From: Gammaproteobacteria bacterium
GTDB lineage: Bacteria; Pseudomonadota; Gammaproteobacteria; Pseudomonadales; Pseudohongiellaceae
Direction of reading: 5' to 3'
NCBI GenBank assembly: GCA_026710425.1
Contig: JAPORB010000142.1
Coordinates: forward strand, 1-36,746
DNA: 36,746 bases
Each line of letters opens with the position of its first letter. Position 1 is the first letter of the stretch. A program made the translations under genes and the position numbers. Below are positions 16,890 to 23,887 of this stretch, in pieces. The notes beneath the pieces are model-generated. The model was not told the origin of the DNA and searched no databases. It saw only the letters and a list, made by a program, of their open reading frames with translations.

Positions 16890-17945
16890 CTAGTTCTGCT
16901 CAGCAGGTGTAGAAAAAGAAGCGGGCTTGCTTGTCAAAAGCGGCTGTATCCATACTCGTGCAATCAATCCGATCAGTAATAAAGCAGCTAAGTGACGCCA
17001 TAGTGTGTGAGATTGGCCATGCTCCGCCACAGTGAGCAGCAGAGGCCACTGAAATGCTGCAACAAGATAATTCAGCAAAAGACCAATGGCAATGGCTGTG
17101 CCAATGACACCTACCAGATATGCCACGAGAGATTTGGTGCCCAGCTGTTCCCGGATCACTCCCATGGTTGCAATATTGGTGGCTGGTCCAGTCAACATAA
17201 ATACCAGTGCTGCACCAGGCGAGATGCCTGCAAACAATAAACTGGCTGCAACAGGTGTCGACGCCGTAGCACAAATATACATGGGCAGGCCAACAATCAC
17301 CATGATCAGCATGGCCAAAACACCATCACCCCATTGCAGAAAAAAGGATTGTGGTACGAAATAGGTAATGACGGTTGCGGCGGACAAACCAATAACCAGC
17401 CATTTGGCGGTATCTGTAATCATTCGCCCATAACCATACTTAATTGCTTCAACCAACCGCTGGGGCAATGGAGATGTTGATTCACAATTTTTGCTGGCAA
17501 AACAGCAACCTCCAGTTTGCTTGTTCGACTCCGGCTCTGATTCCTTGTCGCCAAGTCTATTGACTAGAATACCAGCTATGATCGCACTCAAAAGTGCACC
17601 AACGGGTCTCACGATGGCAAAAACCGGCCCCAACACTGCATAAGAAAAAGAGATAGAGTCGACACCCGTCTCCGGGGTCGCCACCAGAAAGGAAGCAGTG
17701 GCTCCTTTTGAAGCTCCAGCCTTGCGGATGGCCAAAGCCGTCGGAATAACACCGCAAGAGCAAAGGGGCAGAGGTGCACCAATAAAGGCACCTTTCATAA
17801 TTGAGAGAAAGCCTGGTTTGGACAGCTGTTTCTCAACCCAGCTGCTGGGTATCACCTGTTTTATGATTCCAGCCAACAGATACCCAATCAGCAACCACGG
17901 TGCACTTTCCACCACAAGATTCCAAAAAATCTGGGGTAATTCCAT
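16890..17945 (-). CDS. YraQ/ArsP-family permease, probable Zn/Cu efflux transporter (SO_0444 type)
   Basis: This is an inner-membrane permease with about eight to ten hydrophobic helices. The family signature LPLCSCGVIPTA (C62, C64) lies after the second helix. A second conserved segment, TGPATNIATMGVIREQLG, lies in the C-terminal half. The cytosolic loop between halves has a cysteine cluster (C147, C148, C154) suited to metal binding. The ATG at 17945 overlaps the zntR stop (TAATG) and has a perfect AGGAGG site, so it is translationally coupled to the ZntR-type regulator. That coupling argues for zinc or a related divalent metal as the substrate. Export is inferred from family and regulator, not shown. 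Confidence 0.82.
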   Translation of the reverse strand: MELPQIFWNLVVESAPWLLIGYLLAGIIKQVIPSSWVEKQLSKPGFLSIMKGAFIGAPLPLCSCGVIPTALAIRKAGASKGATASFLVATPETGVDSISFSYAVLGPVFAIVRPVGALLSAIIAGILVNRLGDKESEPESNKQTGGCCFASKNCESTSPLPQRLVEAIKYGYGRMITDTAKWLVIGLSAATVITYFVPQSFFLQWGDGVLAMLIMVIVGLPMYICATASTPVAASLLFAGISPGAALVFMLTGPATNIATMGVIREQLGTKSLVAYLVGVIGTAIAIGLLLNYLVAAFQWPLLLTVAEHGQSHTLWRHLAALLLIGLIARVWIQPLLTSKPASFSTPAEQN

Positions 17946-18400
17946 TAGTTGGTCCTCCTGTTGTGTATAGCATTAATGCTCGGACTATCGGCAGGCTCAA
18001 TTCCAGCCTCAAGGGCATCCATAATGGAGCAGTGGTTAGCATTCTCCGGACCACCGCAGCAACTTTCAAGAAGTCGAATCAGCGTCTGCTGCATGCTTTC
18101 AAGTTCGGCAAGCTTGCCATTAACTTCATCCAGCTTACGTCGGGTGATATCGGTGACCTCCTGGCAACTATGACTGGCCTTGTCTAGCTGAATGGAAAGA
18201 AGCTCCCCGATTTCATCCAAGGAAAAGCCGATATTGCGTGCTGTTTTGACAAACTCGGCACGCAGGATATCGGACTCGTTATAGAAGCGATAACCGGCAT
18301 CACTGCGTTCGCTGGCACTGATCAGGCCCAGTTTCTCGTAAAATCTGATGGTATGGGCAGAAAGCCCGGTATGTGCTGCGAGTTCGCTGATTTTGAGCAC
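17945..18400 (-). CDS. zntR: MerR-family Zn(II)-responsive regulator, ZntR-like
   Basis: The N-terminal MerR helix-turn-helix (LKISELAAHTGLSAHTIRFYEKLGLI) is followed by a coiled-coil dimerisation helix and a metal site. With the GTG at 18400 as start, the cysteines fall at C79, C114, C115 and C124, exactly the E. coli ZntR metal positions. His119 of ZntR is replaced by Glu, with a His at 123 that could compensate. This numbering match, and AAGAGG upstream, favour 18400 over the longer TTG start at 18421. MerR-type activators untwist a promoter with a 19-bp spacer, and just such a promoter lies at 18440-18470. It is the first gene of a two-gene operon with the permease. Confidence 0.85.
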   Translation of the reverse strand: MLKISELAAHTGLSAHTIRFYEKLGLISASERSDAGYRFYNESDILRAEFVKTARNIGFSLDEIGELLSIQLDKASHSCQEVTDITRRKLDEVNGKLAELESMQQTLIRLLESCCGGPENANHCSIMDALEAGIEPADSPSINAIHNRRTN

Positions 18401-18419
18401 GGCAGTAAAACCTCTTGGC

Positions 18420-18443
18420 AAATGTACCTGTTCGTGTACATTT
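18420..18443. promoter_or_regulatory. second dyad overlapping the -10 and start site of the zntR promoter
   Basis: AAATGTAC (18420-18427) and GTACATTT (18436-18443) form perfect 8-bp arms around an 8-base spacer. The repeat overlaps the -10 and the likely transcription start of the zntR promoter and is separate from the MerR dyad. Its position suits a repressor site. The protein that would bind it is unknown. Confidence 0.5.
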
Positions 18444-18470
18444 TAAGCTTAGAGCTGACTCTAAGGTCAA
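18440..18470 (-). promoter_or_regulatory. MerR-type promoter and operator of zntR-permease
   Basis: On the minus strand a -35 TTGACC (18465-18470) and a -10 TAAAAT (18440-18445) are spaced by 19 bp, the hallmark of MerR-family promoters. Between them lies the perfect dyad CTTAGAG-TCAG-CTCTAAG (18448-18465), the expected ZntR-type binding site. It implies metal-dependent autoactivation of the operon. Confidence 0.85.
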
Positions 18471-18506
18471 TACTTTTTTATCCGCACGGCAAGTTGGGAT
18501 CTCAGT

Positions 18507-19175
18507 CTATATTTTAAGGGTTCGTTGCAGCCAGCTGCCAATGTCGCGGATCTGCTGAGGGCATACCGCATGCTCCATTGAATAGGTTTCATATTCCGGG
18601 TTAAATCCAAGATTTTGCAGAATAGCTACACTCTTGCGCCCCAGTGTTTCAGGTACCATCGGGTCTGAAATACCATGGCAGATCAGAATCGGAAGGGTGT
18701 TTTGCACCAGTTGAATTTCTATGGAATCCGCAGTGGGGAAATAGGTAGAAAGTGCCATGATGCCCGCCAGGGGCTTGGGATAGCTTAACGCCGCCTCAAG
18801 TGCCACTGCCCCTCCCTGGGAAAATCCGGCGATAACGATTTGCTCAGCACTAATTCCGCGCTCCAGTTCACGCCCAATAAGGTCATGCACACGGTGAGCA
18901 GATTGCCGTAATTGTACTTCATCCGCGTGGCTCTCCATGCCCACTTTCCTGATGTCATACCAAGCCGGCATCACGTAACCATTATTGATGGTCACAGACA
19001 TGGAAGGGGCATGGGGAAAAACAAAGCGCACACCATAGTCTCCGGAGAGGCCCAGCTGCGGAACGATCGGCGCAAAGTCATTGCCATCGGCACCGAGGCC
19101 ATGCAACCAGATAACCGATGCAGACACTTCAGAATCCGGGGGATAATCCGTTTCAACTGTCGGCAAATATTCCAT
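18507..19175 (-). CDS. carboxylesterase / phospholipase, alpha/beta hydrolase
   Basis: A cytosolic serine hydrolase of the EstB/YpfH/acyl-protein-thioesterase-like family. The oxyanion and N-terminal segment VIWLHGLGADGNDF (21-34) is followed by the nucleophile S119 in GFSQGG, Asp171 in SDPMVP, and His202 in MEHAVCP. These form a complete triad in the usual order. The length of 222 aa is typical. The ATG at 19175 has AAAGGA at good spacing. The family usually reads MGH around the catalytic His; here it is MEH. It stands upstream of zntR on the same strand, but the MerR promoter between them argues for separate control. The natural ester is unknown. Confidence 0.9.
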   Translation of the reverse strand: MEYLPTVETDYPPDSEVSASVIWLHGLGADGNDFAPIVPQLGLSGDYGVRFVFPHAPSMSVTINNGYVMPAWYDIRKVGMESHADEVQLRQSAHRVHDLIGRELERGISAEQIVIAGFSQGGAVALEAALSYPKPLAGIMALSTYFPTADSIEIQLVQNTLPILICHGISDPMVPETLGRKSVAILQNLGFNPEYETYSMEHAVCPQQIRDIGSWLQRTLKI

Positions 19176-19648
19176 AAATCTTTCCTTTAATGCCTCTCGG
19201 GCAAAACCAACCAGTACAGGAAACTATCTTTGTTGTAGGTAACATATTTTAGCAGAGACTGTCTCCTACGAAAAATGAACAATGGGAAAGAATGAGGGAT
19301 TTGCGCCTTTAGGTTTTTCACGGACCCACACGGCAAGCCGGTCGTGCCTTCACTGGAACAGAGCTTCAGCCGAAACCGCTCCACTTCAACGTCGAGTTGC
19401 CGACTGTTGATCCCTCCGTGAATACAGGATACCTGCTCCACATAACCCAATCCTTCAGTCGGCGCGCAAGAAATCAAGAATGCCGTTGTGCGCAATGCAA
19501 GTAATGACCCGTATCCACTGGTCGAAACCCGACCGATCCTGATCCCCGGAACCGCCGGGCTACCCTCATTGTGGGAATTGTCTACAACTAGGGCTGAATG
19601 GCAATCCGGGCAGCTTCGCCTTGCGCCTGAAACAACTACTGCATTACC
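19176..19648. other. 473-bp intergenic region with dispersed repeat
   Basis: This divergent gap between the esterase and a secreted protein gene contains repeat copy A (19294-19339) and a small GC-rich hairpin (CCCGG and CCGGG around AACCG near 19545-19560). An apparent minus-strand frame across the repeat (19187-19495) starts with no ribosome-binding site and resembles the frame read through copy B, so it is best seen as a by-product of the repeat. Confidence 0.5.
19294..19339 (+). repeat. dispersed ~45-bp repeat, copy A
   Basis: The copy begins GAGGGATTTGCGC and ends GGCAAGCC. Aligned by eye with copy B at 36572-36616, about 37 of 46 columns agree. Both copies have the same orientation and both lie upstream of a minus-strand gene. 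Both are followed, on the minus strand, by a short GGAG-type inverted repeat. Confidence 0.6.
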
Positions 19649-20062
19649 ATGATAAGTAAGATGAATATGTACATTCGCACAATAATTCTGCTATTGACTC
19701 TGAGTTTGTCTATTGCGGTAATTTATGGTCAGCAGGCACGCAATACTCTGGAAGGAACCTGGGAAGGACCGCTGGTGCTGGGTCGTGACAATATGAGCAT
19801 GGCCTTGACTTTCTCTTTCGATAATGAAGAGTACTCAGCAACCTTGACCAGTGCAGGCTTGGGGCTCTATGGCCTGCCAGTGACCCGCACCGAAGTCACA
19901 GGGCGCAGGATTGTGATACGCATCCCGCGACTGGATCTGGTGTTTTCAGGCACAATGCGAAATGATGAGAAGGAACAAATTCAGCGCATTGATGGTGAGT
20001 GGTTTCAACATAGTGAAATGGTGCCAGTAATCCTAAAACCTGTGGAATCCCCTTCATTCTAA
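19649..20062 (+). CDS. exported protein of unknown function, lipocalin-like beta pattern
   Basis: A signal peptide is clear: Met-rich N-terminus, a hydrophobic core at about residues 11-25 and likely cleavage near VIYG/QQ. The mature ~110 residues start with LEGTWEGPLVLG and alternate strands (SMALTFSF, YSATLTSAG, RRIVIRIPRLDLVFSG). This resembles the small beta-barrel-like domain found in front of some secreted serine hydrolases (GTWEG...SATLDS pattern), but here it stands alone. In-frame ATGs at 19649, 19661 and 19667 are all possible starts. No partner domain is present. The role is unknown; it may bind a small ligand or be a remnant of a larger protein. Confidence 0.7.
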   Translation: MISKMNMYIRTIILLLTLSLSIAVIYGQQARNTLEGTWEGPLVLGRDNMSMALTFSFDNEEYSATLTSAGLGLYGLPVTRTEVTGRRIVIRIPRLDLVFSGTMRNDEKEQIQRIDGEWFQHSEMVPVILKPVESPSF

Positions 20063-20085
20063 CCTGGCATATTGCAGCATGCTGT

Positions 20086-20115
20086 GGTCATATCTGACCC
20101 CATTTTAATTTTTGG
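20086..20115 (+). terminator. possible intrinsic terminator after the secreted protein gene
   Basis: GGTCA (20086-20090) and TGACC (20095-20099) pair around TATC, followed by a T-rich run (CCATTTTAATTTTT). It lies 24 bases after the stop of the 19649-20062 gene. A palindrome CAGCATGCTG at 20075-20084 precedes it. The stem is short. Confidence 0.4.
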
Positions 20116-20250
20116 CAATATGGGCCGGAAGGCTTTGTTAACTGAAATGTCCCGACAAAAAAATGTTGTTCTCAATACCCGTGAATTAACATCATAAATC
20201 GGACAAAATCTTACGTGGCACTCACTCAAATTCACAATATCGGTTCTTAT

Positions 20251-20883
20251 ATGGGTCGCTCTACACTACTAGTAGCCTTGGTTATCTGCTTCATGTTGCT
20301 TTCCCCCGCTGTAAGCCAAGCCACCACGATTGCCCGTTTGCCTATTGGTTCGATTGTTCATGGTGCCGAACTCATCTTCGAAGGCAGGGTGCTGAGTCAC
20401 CTGGTTCAACACCAAAGTGGCACCGGCATCATAAATACCTATGTCATCTTCTCGGTTATTGATGTCATCAAGGGAGACTTTGATGCCGAATTAGTCGAGC
20501 TGAAATTTTCTGGAGGAGAATCTCAGGAGGAAATCTTCAAGGTCAATGGCTTGCGTATCCCAGCTGTGGAGGAGGAAGGAATCTATTTCGTCGAATCAGT
20601 ATACCGCAATCTTATCAACCCTCTTTTGGGTTGGTCGCAGGGGCATTATGTAATTTCCGAACAGAACGGTGAACGACTGGTGAACACGGCCGATGCGACC
20701 CCGGTAATCGATATCCAACCAATGACAGATATGCCTGCCTCAATCATGACACCTCTAGATCTAATCGATGGCAACATCGAGACCGCTGCAGGCATAATGA
20801 CAGCAATTACCACTGCCGCCACGGAACAGGCACTGACCGTTCAACAATTCAAGTCCCGAATTGTTGAAATACTCGAAAACTAA
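20251..20883 (+). CDS. exported protein of unknown function
   Basis: The product has a clean signal peptide from the ATG at 20251 (MGRSTLLVALVICFMLL, cleavage near SQA). A GTG at 20215 would add twelve polar residues before it. The mature part begins with a pattern, IVHGAELIFEGRVLSHLVQ then TYVIFSVIDVIKGDF, seen in exported proteins of marine gammaproteobacteria, but I know no function for it. Later come a glycine/acidic segment and NPLLGWSQGHYV. There are no cysteines or obvious catalytic motifs in the mature part. It follows the other exported protein by about 190 bp, with a probable terminator between them. It converges on the Rid-family gene. Confidence 0.7.
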   Translation: MGRSTLLVALVICFMLLSPAVSQATTIARLPIGSIVHGAELIFEGRVLSHLVQHQSGTGIINTYVIFSVIDVIKGDFDAELVELKFSGGESQEEIFKVNGLRIPAVEEEGIYFVESVYRNLINPLLGWSQGHYVISEQNGERLVNTADATPVIDIQPMTDMPASIMTPLDLIDGNIETAAGIMTAITTAATEQALTVQQFKSRIVEILEN

Positions 20884-20988
20884 CCGCCAGTTGTGAACTA
20901 GTCTATGACCAGTTTGCCAAACTCTGCTATTCAACCAACCAAGATCAGCCGCCAACCTACGATCAGTTAGCCTGCCTGCGGCTACTGG

Positions 20989-21459
20989 TCAGGGCATACG
21001 GGCAGCACGAATCTCGATTTCTACCAACCATCCATCTACCACCAGACCAGCTATCTCCACAAAGGAACGCACGGGCTTGTTGGGATTTTCATCAGTGCCA
21101 AAAAATTGCGAATACCCCGCATTGAATCCGGCAAAATCCAAGCCATCTTCACCCGATACTGCAAAAGCCCTTACCTGCACGACATCACTCAAGGACCAAC
21201 CCTGGGACTCCAGAGTCTCCTTAAAGCGTGAAAAGGTATTGATGGTTTGCTGCTCCATATCACCCCAGGAACCATCTTCAAGCGGCCTGGCACCGGAACC
21301 GGACAGGTACATGGTCTCTGCACCAGGCGGGATAGTGATTGAAGTGTAGAAGTAAGTCCCTTCATTGTTGCGTGTGATTTCCTGGGCATATACGGATCCA
21401 ATGATTCCGGTGCACAGTGCAATAGCTAGGGCGATGGTTTTAAATATACAGTTTTTCAT
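20989..21459 (-). CDS. exported Rid-family (YjgF/RidA-like) protein
   Basis: Rid proteins hydrolyse reactive enamine/imine intermediates to keto acids plus ammonia. The C-terminal segment VRSFVEIAGLVVDGWLVEIEIRAA matches the RidA active-site region in two blocks: R131 corresponds to E. coli RidA Arg105 and E147 to Glu120, so deaminase-type residues are kept. Unusually, residues 1-25 form a signal peptide (cleavage near VYA/QE); most Rid proteins are cytosolic. A ~15-residue insertion lies around 103-118. The ATG at 21459 has AAGGAG at ideal spacing; the frame could open at 21480 but without such a site. It is the last of four co-directional genes with a transporter, a diheme cytochrome and an exported amine oxidase. 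It likely acts in the periplasm on imines released by that oxidase. Confidence 0.82.
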   Translation of the reverse strand: MKNCIFKTIALAIALCTGIIGSVYAQEITRNNEGTYFYTSITIPPGAETMYLSGSGARPLEDGSWGDMEQQTINTFSRFKETLESQGWSLSDVVQVRAFAVSGEDGLDFAGFNAGYSQFFGTDENPNKPVRSFVEIAGLVVDGWLVEIEIRAARMP

Positions 21460-21511
21460 GTTGTCTCCTTGAGGCTCCATCAGGTATCGTTAGTGCAGTT
21501 TAACTCTCTTG

Positions 21512-22879
21512 TTACTCTTGTGCGGCAAGTCCGTGGGCTTCGCTTGCTGGCACTTTGCCCAGCAAACGTGTTGTGACCAGACCAGCGGTAATTGATCCAT
21601 TGACATTTAGTGCAGTGCGGGCCATATCAATCAGTGGCTCTATCGAGATAAGCAAGGCAGCAACGGTTACCGGAAATCCCATGGCCGGTAATACCACTAG
21701 TGCCGCATTAGTGGCACCGCCACCAACTCCGGCAATACCAAATGAACCAATCGCAATGACCAGCAACAGGCTAAGAATGAAGCCAAAATTGATATCAATT
21801 CCCATGGTAGGTGCCACCATAACTGCCAACATGGCAGGGTAGATACCGGCGCAGCCATTTTGCCCAATGGTAGCCCCGAAGGAAGCCGAAATATTCGCAA
21901 TCGGTGCTGGCACCTTGAGATCCTCAATCTGTGTGCGAATAGTCAATGGAATAGTGGCAGCCGAACTGCGGGTCACAAATGCAAAGGTCAGCACCGGCCA
22001 GACTCTCTGAAAGTAGGTTTTAACATTGGCACCAGTCATGGCAATGAAGACACCATGGACCAAAAACATGAGAGCTATGGCGATATAGGAGGCGATGACA
22101 AAACCAATCAGGGTGGCAATGGCATCACCATCGGAATTGGCAATCACCCGAGTCATTAGTGCCAACACGCCGAAGGGAGTGAGGCTGATGACCAGCTTGA
22201 CCAAGCGCATGATGACAGCCTGCGCTGTATCAACGAAAGCCCTGATTCGGGTACCATGAAGTTCATTCTCCTGGCTCACGAGCAATGCCGCAATGCCGAA
22301 CAGGGCACCGAACAGGGCCACGGCAATAATTGAGGTAGACCGGGCTTCAGACAAGTCCGCAAAAATGTTGCGAGGTACGGCACTCACCAGCAACTGGGAT
22401 ACACTGCGGTCCGTGGCCAAACGGGATTCTAGTACTTCCATCCTTGCCACCTCACGAGCACCACTGGCCAGCTCACCAGCATTGAGTCCGAAGGCACTTG
22501 CAAGGGCAATACCCAGTAGGGCTGCGATCATGGTGGTAAGAATCAGCATACACACCACCGAGCCACCAATCTTGCCGAGGGATTTTATTTCCTCAACTTT
22601 GAGGACCGAAGCCATCATAGTGATCAATACCAGCGGCGTGATGATCATGCGCAGCAAATTCACATAGGAATTGGCGACTACATTTGTCCATTCCAGCGTC
22701 TGGGTTGCAATATCCGAGGAGTAACCAAAAACCAGCTGAAGGTAAAAGCCAAAGACACTGCCGGCAACCAGGCCCGCCAGTACCCGTCTGGACAGACCCC
22801 ACTGAAGTTTGGTGAGCTGGAAGAGAAAACTCAACAGTGCAGCAAACAGAATCAGGTTTATGATGGCATACATAGACAT
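21512..22879 (-). CDS. dicarboxylate/cation symporter family, TcyP (L-cystine)-like
   Basis: This inner-membrane secondary transporter of the DAACS family has about eight helices plus two re-entrant loops. Family segments are LRMIITPLVLITMM, the serine-rich hairpin TRSSAATIPLTI, ASFGATIGQNGCAGIYPAM and the GVGGGATNAAL region. These resemble the cystine importer TcyP/YdjN more than glutamate or C4-dicarboxylate carriers. The chosen start is the ATG at 22879 (455 aa, near the ~460 usual), behind AAGGAGA. A frame reaching 22969 would add an unconserved leader. It ends 53 bp before the Rid gene. It may import the amino acid or product handled by the oxidase cluster, but the substrate is a guess. 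Confidence 0.83.
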   Translation of the reverse strand: MSMYAIINLILFAALLSFLFQLTKLQWGLSRRVLAGLVAGSVFGFYLQLVFGYSSDIATQTLEWTNVVANSYVNLLRMIITPLVLITMMASVLKVEEIKSLGKIGGSVVCMLILTTMIAALLGIALASAFGLNAGELASGAREVARMEVLESRLATDRSVSQLLVSAVPRNIFADLSEARSTSIIAVALFGALFGIAALLVSQENELHGTRIRAFVDTAQAVIMRLVKLVISLTPFGVLALMTRVIANSDGDAIATLIGFVIASYIAIALMFLVHGVFIAMTGANVKTYFQRVWPVLTFAFVTRSSAATIPLTIRTQIEDLKVPAPIANISASFGATIGQNGCAGIYPAMLAVMVAPTMGIDINFGFILSLLLVIAIGSFGIAGVGGGATNAALVVLPAMGFPVTVAALLISIEPLIDMARTALNVNGSITAGLVTTRLLGKVPASEAHGLAAQE

Positions 22880-23206
22880 GTTGAGTCTCCTTGATGCTCT
22901 TGCTGGGAATGTTGAATGTTGGGCTGAACCAAAGGGTGGCCAGCAAAGCTTCCCACATGCACCATGCAAACTACGGTAGGTACAAAACTCACCGACTGAT
23001 GATCATAATTTTTTGTCACGGGCAAGTTGACCCGCGATTCGTTGGGACCGATTGGCTGAAAACAGCCTCTTACACTCTTGCATGCTAAGTTTGTTCACTT
23101 GTTCATAGAGCATAGCCATCTCGCTTTCAACACCAACTCTTAGAATATTCTGCGGGCGGGAGAATTTCACAATCTATAATGCAATAGTTCAAGGGCTAGA
23201 AAGTTA
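22880..23206. other. 327-bp gap upstream of the symporter
   Basis: No gene or RNA is evident. The symporter's own promoter would lie here if it is not read through from the cytochrome gene. I see no strong promoter match, terminator or repeat. Confidence 0.45.
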
Positions 23207-23836
23207 TCAACGCTCGGCAAAGGTATTGATATAACTTACCACATCGCGGATACCGACTTCATCTCCGAGGGTCCTGGCCATACTACGCATCTGTTGGCCA
23301 TAGCTGTCATCTCTGTGATTGCCGCGATAATCAGCCATAAAATTTTTAAGTTGGGTAACTAGATACCAGTCATTCTGGCCAGCCATGGCAGGTGCTCCAA
23401 GGGTCTCACTACCTTCGGCATGTACGCCATGACAGGTTGCGCAAACCGCATAGAACTTCTCACCTCGAACCACATCCCCTTGCACAGTAATCCCGGCAGG
23501 CTCAGCGGGCCAGCTGTCTGCCCACTCCACAATGTCTGCGATACTGGCATCACTAAGCTTGGCGGCCATGGGTTGCATAGCGGCACCCTCAATGTCTTGG
23601 GGATGCATACCGCGAATACCCGCCCTGAAATTTTCCAGCTGACGGATCAGATACCAATCTTCCATCCCGGCCAGACGCGGAGCCTGCACACCTTCATTAC
23701 CACGTCCATCCGCACCATGACAGGTCGTGCAGTAGCGATCATTGAACGGCTCCAGTTCCTGACAGACCGCATTGATACTAGCCAAAAGACATGTCAGTAA
23801 TACAACTGTAAGAAAACTGCCTTTAAGTGATCTCAT
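23207..23836 (-). CDS. exported diheme cytochrome c
   Basis: Two CxxCH haem sites occur, CTTCH at 36-40 and CATCH at 132-136 (counting from the ATG at 23836). Each is followed by the same block (AP-LAG--DWYL--QL-NF----RG-H), so the protein is an internal duplication of a c4/c553-like fold. Candidate axial Met residues are in AMQPMAAKL and QQMRSMARTL. A signal peptide (hydrophobic 8-23) sends it to the periplasm. A GTG at 23854 would add six residues. It follows the FAD oxidase by about 50 bp. That oxidase has no partner subunit, so the cytochrome is the natural electron acceptor, passing electrons to a terminal oxidase. Confidence 0.9.
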   Translation of the reverse strand: MRSLKGSFLTVVLLTCLLASINAVCQELEPFNDRYCTTCHGADGRGNEGVQAPRLAGMEDWYLIRQLENFRAGIRGMHPQDIEGAAMQPMAAKLSDASIADIVEWADSWPAEPAGITVQGDVVRGEKFYAVCATCHGVHAEGSETLGAPAMAGQNDWYLVTQLKNFMADYRGNHRDDSYGQQMRSMARTLGDEVGIRDVVSYINTFAER

Positions 23837-23887
23837 CAGTGGCCATTGTCCCACTTCTAGATTTAATAAACATCAGACTAAAGGGAG

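Noticed and set aside
19187-19495. 102-codon minus-strand frame
   Set aside because: It spans repeat copy A, and part of its translation resembles the frame read through copy B, so it is a by-product of the repeat.
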